The position numbers and the translations under genes are program-made. From Rhodococcus sp. RD6.2 (GTDB taxonomy: Bacteria; Actinomycetota; Actinomycetes; Mycobacteriales; Mycobacteriaceae), in NCBI RefSeq assembly GCF_001040705.1, contig NZ_CVQP01000005.1, positions 331,884 through 395,883 on the forward strand: a stretch of 64,000 nucleotides of DNA, given 5' to 3'. This document shows, piece after piece, positions 29,632 through 38,005 of the stretch. Every line of letters starts with the position of its first letter. Position 1 is the first letter of the stretch. Below the pieces are notes generated by a model. The model ran no database searches and had not been told where the DNA came from. It saw only the letters and a list, made by a program, of their open reading frames with translations.

Positions 29632-30816
29632 TCACGCGTACCGCTTGGAGATCGGCGACGGGAACCGGAGCATCACCCGCTCCCCGCCGAGCCACTCGTT
29701 CAGAGCTTCGGCTTCGGTGTCGAGCGCTTGCCGCACATCGGACTCCACGTCCTCCAGCAGGTGCGTGACCACCTCCCCGGCATCGTCCTGCCACCAGCCG
29801 CCGACGATCCGGCCGTCGCTCCACAGGGTCGGGCCCGCGTTGCCCGCGGTGTCGAAGAGCGGTTCGCGATGGGGGCCGAGGTACCAGTCGCGATCCTTCC
29901 AGCCCATCGTGGTGGGGTCGAGGGCGGGCAGTAGCGCCACCCAGGGTTCGGTCGGCGAGACAGGCTCGGCGTCGTCGGCCATGAGGTAGCCGACCGCCCC
30001 GTCGAGATCGACCTGGACAACGTCCAACGCGGACAGTGCTTTTCGCACCAGGGTGAGCGTCGACCCGAGCCACCACTTGAGGTCGTTCTCGGTGCCGGGC
30101 CCGAAGGAACGCAACCACTGCTCGACCAGCCAGATGACGCCGTCCACCTCGGCCATCGGCTCGATCACAGCACCGAGCCACGACTCCGTTGTCGCCCAAC
30201 GGTTTCGCGACACCTTCCAGGAGCCGTCGTTGGTGGCGCGCACGACGCGACCTTCGGCGGACAGCACCGTCAGCACCCGCGGGCCGATCGAGACCTGCCC
30301 TCCCCAGCTCTTGCCCTCGCCGTAGCTCATCGAACCCTGCAGCACCGGGAGCGCGTCACGCAACGCGGTGTACGACGTCGGGTCACCGCCGTCGAGGGCG
30401 GCCAGCACCGCGTCGCCCGCCTCGTCGAGCCAGCGCGCACCGTCGGTGAACAGTCCGGCCTTCTCCACCTCGGTGATCAGGCGTTTGCGTTCCCGCTCGG
30501 CCACACGGGCGCTGCCGCCCGCCTGGGCGTACGGCATCGCCTCACGGGGGAACACGAACAGCGTCCGCCGCATCGACAGATGTTTGACCAGAGACCGGTC
30601 CTCGTACAGGGCGCGGTCGAGGTCGGCGATCGCCATGCCCGGCACCCGCGCCCGCGCGGACATGTACACCGTCGACGGATCGGTCGCGTGCAGGCAGACG
30701 AGCCCGCGGGCGGCGTCTGTCGCCGTCTCGGCCTGCGCTCCCGGTGCGAGGTGATGGTTGCGCGCGAGGCGGGCACGGCGTTCGGTGACGTCGACACGTC
30801 TGACTGGGTTCGGCAC
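29632..30816 (-). CDS. Winged-helix DNA-binding protein, AlkZ/YcaQ (HTH_42) family
   Basis: 394 residues, GTG start. It belongs to the HTH_42 family that includes the DNA glycosylases AlkZ and YcaQ (AlkX). The N-terminal signature region reads LVCLHATDPSTVYMSARARVPG. AlkZ and YcaQ have a catalytic Gln-x-Gln or Gln-x-Asp at this point; here it is His43-Ala-Thr45. Later family features include SMRRTLFVFP and the C-terminal LWSDGRIVGGWW. It may therefore be a divergent glycosylase or a DNA-binding protein without that chemistry. It converges with the CsbD gene, with only six bases between stops. Confidence 0.8.
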   Translation of the reverse strand: MPNPVRRVDVTERRARLARNHHLAPGAQAETATDAARGLVCLHATDPSTVYMSARARVPGMAIADLDRALYEDRSLVKHLSMRRTLFVFPREAMPYAQAGGSARVAERERKRLITEVEKAGLFTDGARWLDEAGDAVLAALDGGDPTSYTALRDALPVLQGSMSYGEGKSWGGQVSIGPRVLTVLSAEGRVVRATNDGSWKVSRNRWATTESWLGAVIEPMAEVDGVIWLVEQWLRSFGPGTENDLKWWLGSTLTLVRKALSALDVVQVDLDGAVGYLMADDAEPVSPTEPWVALLPALDPTTMGWKDRDWYLGPHREPLFDTAGNAGPTLWSDGRIVGGWWQDDAGEVVTHLLEDVESDVRQALDTEAEALNEWLGGERVMLRFPSPISKRYA

Positions 30817-30997
30817 GGCCCCATTGTGGACCGCACCGCCGACATCGGCCCGAGGGATCCGCCAAACGCATCGTCGCCGTCCCTACGCAGGACCTGCGAA
30901 TGCGCCCGGAATCATAGGGATGTCGCGTATCACCCAGGCCAGGTCATGAGGCATCCTTAGGGTGAGCAAGGATCAAATCGCCGTGAAAGGGCCTGAA

Positions 30998-31705
30998 ATG
31001 AACAGTTCGCTACACGGCAGGCGTGCTTCGCCACACCACCGGGTTCCGGTGGAACACAGACTGTTCGGTGTCGACACCCGCGCGCTCTGGCCCGCGGCCA
31101 TCGTGCTCGGCATCGGCCTGGTGTGGAGTATCGGGCTGCCACTGGTGAACGACGCGGTCGCCTGGGACGACCCGATCGTCGCCGGAGACTCGATCGACAT
31201 GGGCGACGGCGTCAGCTTCGTACCCCCGGTCGGCTGGCAGCTGACCGACGGCGTGCGCGTCGGTGAGGAACCCATCACGGGTGTCACGTCCAACAGCAGT
31301 GCGCAGGTGTCCAGCGGCGGCGCACAGATCGACGCCACCGGCGGCACGTTCACCGGCGACGCCAACGCCCTCATGGATCAGGTGACGTCGAACCTGTCCG
31401 CCGACACCGGCGGATTCACGGTCACCGGCAGCCGGGGCACCCTCGTCACCGACAGTGGACTCGTCGGGGTCAGTGAGCCGTTCACCTCCACCGACGGCGA
31501 CGGCCTCGTCGCAACCTTCATCCTGCCCGAGACGGTCGTCTCGGCGCCGTCGGCCGAGTCCGACGCGGCCCCCGCCGCGGCTGACGATTCGACGTCGTCG
31601 CGCGCCATCACCTTCACCGTCAACACCGCAGCAGGTCAGTACGCCGCGAACGCGGCCGACATCGACGCCACCCTGCGCAGCCTCACCGCCGGAGGATCCC
31701 GATGA
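30998..31705 (+). CDS. Membrane-anchored protein of unknown function, coupled to PrsW-like protease
   Basis: 235 residues from the ATG of MNSSLHGRR, which has AAAGGG upstream; an in-frame GTG at 30962 lacks one. One membrane helix (about residues 31-51, AAIVLGIGLVWSIGLPLV) is followed by an extracellular region rich in Gly, Thr and Ser, ending with TFTVNTAAGQYAANAADIDATLRSL. I do not recognise the family. Similar single-pass proteins are often found next to PrsW genes in actinobacteria. The stop overlaps the start of the protease gene (ATGA). It could be a substrate or partner of the protease; that is inference. Confidence 0.75.
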   Translation: MNSSLHGRRASPHHRVPVEHRLFGVDTRALWPAAIVLGIGLVWSIGLPLVNDAVAWDDPIVAGDSIDMGDGVSFVPPVGWQLTDGVRVGEEPITGVTSNSSAQVSSGGAQIDATGGTFTGDANALMDQVTSNLSADTGGFTVTGSRGTLVTDSGLVGVSEPFTSTDGDGLVATFILPETVVSAPSAESDAAPAAADDSTSSRAITFTVNTAAGQYAANAADIDATLRSLTAGGSR

Positions 31706-32898
31706 CCGTCCGTCACGACACCGACCCCTCCGACGACCTCCTCGCCGCGCAGGTACGGGCACTGGACGAATCCGGCTGGGGTGCCGGGTTCCGACTGTTC
31801 CAGCCACGCAACCCCGCATTCTGGGTACTGGCCGTCGGGCTGGTCGCCGGTCTCGCCACCGCGATCCCCATCGTCACGCACAGCGCCGCCCTCTACGGCA
31901 CCGCACTCGCAGTGGGTGTCGTCGGGTTCGCGATCTACGCGATTCCGTGGTGGATCTTCCTGCACCACCACGACCGCTACACCCCCCTGCCTGCCAAATT
32001 CGTTGCGGTGGGATTCGTCTGGGGCGCCGTCGCCGCCACCTTCTGGATGGCCTACAACGCCAACAACGCCATGCTCCCGCTGTACGCGAAGCTGTTCGGC
32101 CACGATTGGGCGATGGCCTGGGGTGCCGGGCTGACCGCACCGTTCACCGAGGAGATCGCCAAGGCGACGGCGTTGGTCCTGCTCATCGGGTTGGGGTCCC
32201 GGTTGGTACGCAGCCCGTACGACGGATTCGTGATCGGCGCGTTCGCCGGCCTCGGGTTCCAGGTCGCCGAGGACATGCTGTACGCCGCCCAGAGCGCCGT
32301 CCACACCTTCGGGACCGACCAGATCGGGCAAGCGGTCAAGATCATCGCGTTCCGCGGCGTGTTCGGCATCGTCTCCCACACCCTGTTCTCCGCCATCTTC
32401 TGCGCCGGTTTGGTGTGGTTCCTCGGCAGGCCCCGGGCTCAGCGCAACCGAGTACTCGGGACGGCGCTCATGGCAGCGTCGATGTTCCTGCACTTCGTCT
32501 GGGACTCGGCAGGCGCACTCGCGGGGATGCTGCTCGGCAACTCCGGCCTGGGTTTCGCCTTCACCATCGCCGCTGTGATCGTGGGTCTGGTCCTTGTCGT
32601 CTGGGTCGCACGGCGGGCATCCGACATCGAAAAGCACTGGCTTCACGATCTTCTCGCGCCCGAGGTCGCGCAGGGGACGATCGGCGAGGCGGAGGTCGCC
32701 GCGCTCGCCGGCACCCGCAAGGACCGCAGGCAGTACCTCCGTCAACAGAAGAACGGCAAGCGTCGAGCGCATCACGTACTCGACGCGACGGCCGATCTCG
32801 CTGCCGGCATCGCGGGCAGCCACGGACCGGACAGTCCGGAGGTCGCCGAGCTGCGGTCCGAGGTGGTCCGACTGCGCGCGGAACCATCCGCACCGTGA
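31702..32898 (+). CDS. PrsW-family intramembrane metalloprotease
   Basis: 398 residues with about nine membrane helices in residues 38-320 and a charged, Arg/Lys-rich tail. The PrsW motifs are intact: Glu150-Glu151 (FTEEIAK), Glu190 (FQVAEDMLY), His226 (VSHTLFSA) and His264 (HFVWD). PrsW enzymes cut single-pass membrane proteins such as anti-sigma factors inside or near the membrane. The start overlaps the stop of the single-pass protein gene upstream. A perfect 16-base-pair hairpin follows 27 bases after the stop, so the two genes form a closed operon. No anti-sigma factor is visible nearby, so the target is unknown. Confidence 0.9.
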   Translation: MTVRHDTDPSDDLLAAQVRALDESGWGAGFRLFQPRNPAFWVLAVGLVAGLATAIPIVTHSAALYGTALAVGVVGFAIYAIPWWIFLHHHDRYTPLPAKFVAVGFVWGAVAATFWMAYNANNAMLPLYAKLFGHDWAMAWGAGLTAPFTEEIAKATALVLLIGLGSRLVRSPYDGFVIGAFAGLGFQVAEDMLYAAQSAVHTFGTDQIGQAVKIIAFRGVFGIVSHTLFSAIFCAGLVWFLGRPRAQRNRVLGTALMAASMFLHFVWDSAGALAGMLLGNSGLGFAFTIAAVIVGLVLVVWVARRASDIEKHWLHDLLAPEVAQGTIGEAEVAALAGTRKDRRQYLRQQKNGKRRAHHVLDATADLAAGIAGSHGPDSPEVAELRSEVVRLRAEPSAP

Positions 32899-32925
32899 CG
32901 GCCTGACCGGACACACCGCACCACG

Positions 32926-32961
32926 ATCAGGGTCGGCCCGCGCATGCGGGCCGACCCTGAT
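32926..32961 (+). terminator. Strong hairpin terminator after the PrsW-like gene
   Basis: ATCAGGGTCGGCCCGC (32926-32941) and GCGGGCCGACCCTGAT (32946-32961) form a perfect 16-pair stem with loop GCAT. There is no T-run, as is usual in high-GC actinobacteria. Confidence 0.8.
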
Positions 32962-32991
32962 GCGATTCCCACACCCGCGAAATGGAGTTTG

Positions 32992-33010
32992 TTAGGTTAG
33001 GGTCACTTTA
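32992..33010 (+). promoter_or_regulatory. IdeR/DtxR iron box
   Basis: TTAGGTTAGGGTCACTTTA matches 15 of 19 positions of the consensus iron box TTAGGTTAGGCTAACCTAA, with the left half perfect. It lies 28 bases before the GTG start of a siderophore-binding lipoprotein, where bound regulator would block transcription or the early transcript. Repression by iron-loaded IdeR/DtxR is the expected mode. Confidence 0.85.
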
Positions 33011-33038
33011 GTTCCCGTCCGAGAAAGGCACTCGAACA

Positions 33039-34019
33039 GTGCGATCTCCCCGCTGGGCGTCCGTCCTCACCTCCACCATCACCCTCGTGGGTGTCGCCAC
33101 GCTGGCCGCATGCAGCAGCGCCGACAACGCCGACAACGCATCGGCCGGCTCGGACGGCTCCTTCCCCGTCACCGTGGACCACAAATTCGGATCGACGACG
33201 ATCGAGGCCCGCCCGGAGCGCATCGTCACCGTCGGATTCAACGACCTCGACTTCGTGCTCGCGCTGGGCGAGACACCCGTCGGAACACGCGCGTTCACCG
33301 GCTACGACTACCGGCAGCGCCCGTGGGCGCAGGGGTACGCGACCGACATTCAAGAGGTCGGCGGCATGGAGCTCGACTTCGAGAAGATCGCGCAGGCCAA
33401 CCCGGACCTGCTCGTCGGCACCTACTCCGTCCTCGAGGAATCGGACTACAAGTCGCTGTCCGAGCTGGCACCGACCGTCGCCGACCTCCCCGGCGACAAC
33501 CCCACCTGGGAGGACCAGCTCGAGACGATCGGCACCGCGATCGGGAAGCAGGAGAAGGCGGCGGAGGTCCGCGACTCCGTGCGCGCGGAGTTCGAGGCCG
33601 CCATCGCCGCGAACCCCCAGTTCGCCGGCCGTACCGCCGCGGTGGCGATGAAGATGGCCGACGGCTTCTACATCTTCGAGCAGCAGGACCCCCGGGGCGC
33701 CTTCTTCACCGAACTCGGCTTCGTCTCTCCCACCCAGACCGGTTCCATCACCGCCGAGCGGTACGACCTGCTGAACCAGCAGAACCTGATCGTCGTCGGC
33801 GCGACAAAGGACGATCTGCTGGCCGATCCGCTGTTCGCGCAGCTGCCGGTGGTCAAGGAGGACCGCACCGTCTATCTCGGCGAATTCGGCACCGACGTGC
33901 CTGCCGCACTGGGCTTCTCGAGCCCGCTGAGCCAGCCGTACCTGCTCGACGCAACACTGCCCGCACTGACCGCCGCCACCGATGACGACCCGGCGACGGT
34001 CGTCCCCGCGGTCGGCTGA
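33039..34019 (+). CDS. Iron-siderophore ABC transporter substrate-binding lipoprotein (FecB-like)
   Basis: 326 residues, GTG start with GAGAAAGG upstream. A signal peptide ends with TLAAC and lipid Cys25. The mature part is a class III periplasmic-binding fold: ARPERIVTVGFNDLDFVLALGETPVG at the first lobe, and QANPDLLVGT and LLNQQNLIVVGATKDDLLADPLFAQLPVVKEDRTVYL in later segments, as in FecB/FhuD relatives. It should capture ferric siderophores at the membrane. The permease and ATPase genes are not in the window. An iron box directly upstream supports iron-starvation control. Confidence 0.92.
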   Translation: MRSPRWASVLTSTITLVGVATLAACSSADNADNASAGSDGSFPVTVDHKFGSTTIEARPERIVTVGFNDLDFVLALGETPVGTRAFTGYDYRQRPWAQGYATDIQEVGGMELDFEKIAQANPDLLVGTYSVLEESDYKSLSELAPTVADLPGDNPTWEDQLETIGTAIGKQEKAAEVRDSVRAEFEAAIAANPQFAGRTAAVAMKMADGFYIFEQQDPRGAFFTELGFVSPTQTGSITAERYDLLNQQNLIVVGATKDDLLADPLFAQLPVVKEDRTVYLGEFGTDVPAALGFSSPLSQPYLLDATLPALTAATDDDPATVVPAVG

Positions 34020-34027
34020 GGCCCACG

Positions 34028-34996
34028 GTGGACGACCAGTCGGCCCCGACTCCCCTCACCACCGTCGATGAGCTCGAATGCGTCCTCGGTGAGCGGCCCC
34101 CGGTCACGCTGCTGAAGGCGATCCCATTCCTCGACGACCATTGCGCGTCCTTCTTTGCGCGCTCGCCGTTCGCGGTGCTCGGTGTGCACGGCGGCGACGG
34201 CGTACAACACAGTCTCGTCGTCGGCGGTCCTCCCGGCGTCGTGGCGATCGCAGACCGGAACACGCTCCGCGTCGAATCGCTCTCGCTCCCCGACGATCTG
34301 GGCGACGGCGGGCCCGCGGGCCTCGTTGCGCTGGTCCCGGGCTACGCGGAGACGATGCGCGTCAACGGCCGGCTGTATCGCGACGGGGAGGCGACGCTGC
34401 TGCGGGTCGAGGAGGCGTACCTGCACTGCGCGCGGTGCGTGACCCGCTCGGGGCTGTGGGACGACACCGACGTCGCAGATGCCCCCGCCGCGGCGGTGCC
34501 CGACTCCGATCTCGACGACCCGGCGGTGCGTGAGTTCCTCACGCGGTCCCGCTTTCTCACCGTCACCAGCACCGATGCGGACGGCGGCACCGATGTCAGC
34601 CCGAAGGGTGACGAGGCCGGGTTCGCCGTGCCGCTCGGCCCCCGTGTCCTCGCGTTCCCGGACCGCCCGGGGAATCGGCGCACGGACACCCTGCGAAACC
34701 TGTTGCAGCACCCCGAGGTGTCGCTGCTGGCGCTGGTCGCGGGCGACGACCGGGTTCTGCACGTCCGGGGCCGCGCGTCGATCACCGACGACCCCGACCT
34801 GCGGGCCCGGCTCGCCGCCGGGCTCGCGCAGCCGGAGCTGGCCGTCGTCGTCGAGGTCGACCACGTGGACCTGACACCCAACCGCGGCCTGGCCGCGGCC
34901 CGGTTGTGGAATCCCGAGGTGCGGGGCGGTCACGCGGAACTACCCAGGGCTGGGCAGATCTGGACCGACCACCTCGCCCTCGACAACGTCGGCTAG
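34028..34996 (+). CDS. FMN-binding split-barrel protein (pyridoxamine-phosphate oxidase-like)
   Basis: 322 residues, GTG start eight bases after the lipoprotein gene, so probably co-transcribed under the iron box. It has the pattern of a pyridoxamine-5-phosphate-oxidase-like flavoprotein in two related halves. The second half (residues 170-290) shows FLTRSRFLTVTSTDADG, DVSPKGDEAGF and RTDTLRNLLQHPEVSLL, the usual FMN-contact region. The first half is degenerate, with ESLSLPDDLGDGG and GYAETMRVNGRLY. Members of this family are oxidoreductases of unclear substrate. A role in releasing iron from siderophores is a guess from position. It ends seven bases from the convergent pepN. Confidence 0.78.
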   Translation: MDDQSAPTPLTTVDELECVLGERPPVTLLKAIPFLDDHCASFFARSPFAVLGVHGGDGVQHSLVVGGPPGVVAIADRNTLRVESLSLPDDLGDGGPAGLVALVPGYAETMRVNGRLYRDGEATLLRVEEAYLHCARCVTRSGLWDDTDVADAPAAAVPDSDLDDPAVREFLTRSRFLTVTSTDADGGTDVSPKGDEAGFAVPLGPRVLAFPDRPGNRRTDTLRNLLQHPEVSLLALVAGDDRVLHVRGRASITDDPDLRARLAAGLAQPELAVVVEVDHVDLTPNRGLAAARLWNPEVRGGHAELPRAGQIWTDHLALDNVG

Positions 34997-35003
34997 TCGG
35001 CAG

Positions 35004-37493
35004 TCACCTGGCGCGGGAACGCACCCTCAGGTCCCGTGCCAGGTGGTCGCGCTGTTCGACCACGAGGCGACGCAACGCCGCGGGGGCGTTCTCGTTCGCG
35101 TCGAGCCACTTGTCCACGGCCTCGGTGGAGTCCTTCGCCGGGAACAGTCCGACGACGAGACGGCGGGCGATCTCGATGCTGCGCTGCGCCCAGACGCCGG
35201 TCAGGGCCGCGAAGTACGAGGTGTCGTAGCGGGCGATCAGGTCACGCCGATCCCCCGCGCGGAAACCGCCGATGGTGGCGTCGAGGTGGTCGTTGGACAG
35301 GGAGGAGTCGGTGAGCGCCGACTCCCATGCCCGCGCCTTCACCTCGGCATCCGGACGGGCGGCGAGCGCACGCAGGTGCGCGGTGCGCCCGGACGCGGTG
35401 TCGTCGCGGGTGAGCTCGGCGTCGAGGTCGGCGGTGTCGGCGTGACCGGTCGCGGCGAGCGCCGTCCACAGCAGCCAGCGCAGGTCGGGGTCGAGGGACA
35501 GTCCGTCCGGCGCCGCGGTGGCGCCGTCGAGGAGGGCACGGATGTCGCCTGCTCGACGCTCGTCGAGTGTCGCGGCGGACGCCGTCGCCCGCGCCCACAC
35601 CAACTGGGAACCCGAACCGGGTTCCGCGGCCCACAGTGTGGCCCAGCAGGTTTCGAGCCACTCACCGCGCCACCGGTCCCGATCATCGTTGCGCAAGTAG
35701 TGTCCGATCGCGAAGGCCGCATTCGTGGTCGCCGCGGTCAGCAGGGCCGTGTTGGGTTCGGTCGGGGCGAACCGGCGCGCCACCTCCAGGTAGCGGCGCG
35801 GGTCGAGTTCCCCGTCGCGGGTGGCGTTCCACAACGCCGACCACACCAAACCGCGGGCCAGCGGGTCGACGATCCGGTCAAGCGAGGCCTCGACCGTCCG
35901 GACGGAGAACCCCCCGAGCCGGACCTTCGCGTAGGTGAGGTCGCCGTCGTTGAGGAGCACCAGCGGCGTCTCCTTCAATTCGACGGGGGTGCGCGGGCGT
36001 GAGATGTCGATGTCGAGGCGCTCGGTGAGCACCAGCGAACCGGACTCGTCGAAGTCGTAGAGCCCGATGCCGAGGGTGTGCGGCCGGGGGTCGGTCTGGA
36101 CCACCTCGAACCGCTTGCCGCGACGTTCGAGAGTCAGGGTCGACATACCCGTGGTCTGCAGCCACGCCTGCGCCCAGGCGTCGAGGTCACGCCCCGATGT
36201 CGCGGACAGTTCGCTCAGCAGATCGGCGAGAGTGGTGTTGCCGTAGGCGTGTTCGCGGAAGTAGCGGCGTGCTCCTTCGAAGAAGGCGTCCCGTCCCACG
36301 TACGCGACGAGCTGCTTGAGCACGCTGGCGCCCTTGGCATACGTGATGCCGTCGAAGTTCAGTTTTGCGGCTTCGAGGTCGACGATGTCCGCGACGATCG
36401 GATGGGTCGTCGGCAACTGGTCCTGCGAGTACGCCCACGCCTTGCGTCGGTTCGCGAACGCCACCCAGGCATCCGTCCACTCGGTGGCCTCGGCACTGGC
36501 GAGGGCGCCCATGTAGTCGGCGAACGACTCCTTGAGCCACAGGTCGTCCCACCACTGCATGGTCACGAGGTCGCCGAACCACATGTGTGCCATCTCGTGC
36601 AGGATCGTGTTGGCACGTCCCTCGTATTGGGCGTCGGTGGCGGCGCCCCGGAACACGTAGGCCTCGGTGAAGGTGACGCAGCCGGGGTTTTCCATCGCGC
36701 CGAGGTTGTACTCGGGAACGAACACCTGGTCGTATTTTCCCCAGGGGTAGGGGAATTGAAAGTTCTCGGCGAAGAAGTCGAGTCCCTGACGCGTCACCTC
36801 GAGGATGGTGTCGGCGTCGAGGTACTGCGCGAGCGATCCGCGGCACAGGACGCCGAGCGGGACGGTGAGGTCGTCGCGACTCCAGGTCGAGTCGACGCGA
36901 TGGTAGGGGCCGGCGACGATCGCGGTGATGTAGGTGGAGATCGGCAGCGTCGGCGCGAACTCGACCACCTGGCGATCGTCTTGCTCCTCGCGGGTGACGG
37001 CCGCCTGGTTCGACACCACTTCCCACCCCGCGGGAGCGGTGACGACGAACGTGAAGGGCGCCTTCATGTTCGGCTGCTCGAAACACGCGAAGACGCGGCG
37101 GGCGTCGGACGGCTCGTACTGCGTGTACAGGTAGGTCTGCTCGTCGACCGGGTCGAGGAAGCGGTGCAGGCCCTCGCCCGAACGGCTGTAGAGCCCGGTG
37201 GCGCGGACGACGACGGTGTTGGACGCGGCGAGGCCGCGCAGGGTGATGCGGGCGCCGTCGTACGGGGCGTCGACCGGTTCGCCGTTGACGGTGACCGACT
37301 CGACGGATGCGCCGAGGAAGTCCAGCCACGTCACGGGGGCGGACGCGTCGAACTCCACGGTGGTGACTGTGGAGAAACCGGGTTCGGAATGGTCGGGCGC
37401 GGACGTCAGATCGAGTTCGACGCGGTAGGAGCGGACGGTGACGGACGCGGCGCGTGCTGCGGTCTCGTCACGGGTCAGGTTCGCGGTGCTCAC
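35004..37493 (-). CDS. pepN: Aminopeptidase N (M1 metallopeptidase)
   Basis: 829 residues from a GTG (MSTANLTRDE); the frame continues upstream but crosses a small gene on the other strand and is not coding. M1 signatures are complete: GAMEN at 265-269, zinc site H299-E-x-x-H303 with third ligand Glu322, and the catalytic Tyr region further on. The C-terminal ERAP1-like helical domain covers about residues 500-829. It removes N-terminal residues from peptides in the cytoplasm. The length is close to that of actinobacterial PepN (about 850). It appears monocistronic. Confidence 0.95.
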   Translation of the reverse strand: MSTANLTRDETAARAASVTVRSYRVELDLTSAPDHSEPGFSTVTTVEFDASAPVTWLDFLGASVESVTVNGEPVDAPYDGARITLRGLAASNTVVVRATGLYSRSGEGLHRFLDPVDEQTYLYTQYEPSDARRVFACFEQPNMKAPFTFVVTAPAGWEVVSNQAAVTREEQDDRQVVEFAPTLPISTYITAIVAGPYHRVDSTWSRDDLTVPLGVLCRGSLAQYLDADTILEVTRQGLDFFAENFQFPYPWGKYDQVFVPEYNLGAMENPGCVTFTEAYVFRGAATDAQYEGRANTILHEMAHMWFGDLVTMQWWDDLWLKESFADYMGALASAEATEWTDAWVAFANRRKAWAYSQDQLPTTHPIVADIVDLEAAKLNFDGITYAKGASVLKQLVAYVGRDAFFEGARRYFREHAYGNTTLADLLSELSATSGRDLDAWAQAWLQTTGMSTLTLERRGKRFEVVQTDPRPHTLGIGLYDFDESGSLVLTERLDIDISRPRTPVELKETPLVLLNDGDLTYAKVRLGGFSVRTVEASLDRIVDPLARGLVWSALWNATRDGELDPRRYLEVARRFAPTEPNTALLTAATTNAAFAIGHYLRNDDRDRWRGEWLETCWATLWAAEPGSGSQLVWARATASAATLDERRAGDIRALLDGATAAPDGLSLDPDLRWLLWTALAATGHADTADLDAELTRDDTASGRTAHLRALAARPDAEVKARAWESALTDSSLSNDHLDATIGGFRAGDRRDLIARYDTSYFAALTGVWAQRSIEIARRLVVGLFPAKDSTEAVDKWLDANENAPAALRRLVVEQRDHLARDLRVRSRAR

Positions 37494-37537
37494 CTCGTCG
37501 ATCCTGCCAGTCGCGCAGGCACCCAGCCGCGAGGTTG

Positions 37538-37553
37538 ATACCCCAGGGGGTAT
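37538..37553 (+). promoter_or_regulatory. CsoR/RcnR-like operator palindrome
   Basis: ATACCCC-AG-GGGGTAT is a perfect dyad with 7-base arms, 35 bases upstream of a small Cys-rich protein gene. G/C-tract dyads flanked by AT (TACCCN...GGGTA) are bound by the CsoR/RicR family of copper or related sensors. TATTAT at the right edge could be part of a -10, so binding would block the promoter. The regulator gene is not in the window. Confidence 0.6.
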
Positions 37554-37587
37554 TATTGGTCGCTGTTGACCTCGAAAGGACACTGCA

Positions 37588-37746
37588 ATGTGCCAGCCCA
37601 CCCCCTGCTCCCGCTGCGGCAAGACCACCTGGACCGGATGCGGACAACACGTCGACGACGTGATGCGGCACGTCCCCGCCGACAAGCGCTGCACCTGCGA
37701 ACGACCCCCGTCGGGTGGCTTTCTCCGCAGCCTGTTCGGCCGCTGA
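37588..37746 (+). CDS. Tiny cysteine-rich protein, probable metal-binding
   Basis: 52 residues, ATG with GAAAGGA upstream. It reads CxxC near the start (CSRCGKTTWTGCGQHVDDV) and CTCE near residue 39, seven cysteines in all, and has no signal peptide or membrane helix. The pattern CxxCGKTTWxGCGxHxDxV recurs in small uncharacterised actinobacterial proteins as far as I recall. The Cys/His content and the CsoR-like operator upstream suggest a metal chaperone or small metal buffer. It is not the mycobacterial metallothionein MymT, which differs in sequence. Function is unproven. Confidence 0.75.
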   Translation: MCQPTPCSRCGKTTWTGCGQHVDDVMRHVPADKRCTCERPPSGGFLRSLFGR

Positions 37747-38005
37747 GTGCCGACGAAGATCCGCACAGTTCGGTGCCGGCGCCCAAGTCCGAAGCTCGTT
37801 GAGCCACGACCCGACCATCGGGTCCGCGGGCGCAGCCCCCTCGGCCTCGATCAGCGACCGCGCGGCTGACCCGCCGTATCCCGTGGCCACAGGCGAATGC
37901 GGCAGCACCGCGAAAGATCGGACACGCCTGATCTGCCGCGGTGCTGCCGACCCCCACGCCCGTTCCACGTGGGCCGAGTCGGTGTGGTTGGTGCGTTCGA
38001 TCTGC

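Noticed and set aside
31636-32916. Minus-strand frame of 426 codons opposite the PrsW-like gene
   Set aside because: Asp/Glu/Gly/Arg-rich shadow. The plus-strand frame has complete PrsW motifs.
37747-38005. Possible gene or remnant between the Cys-rich protein and the DHFR-like gene
   Set aside because: Open frames here are shadows without sense. No broken version of a known gene was found.
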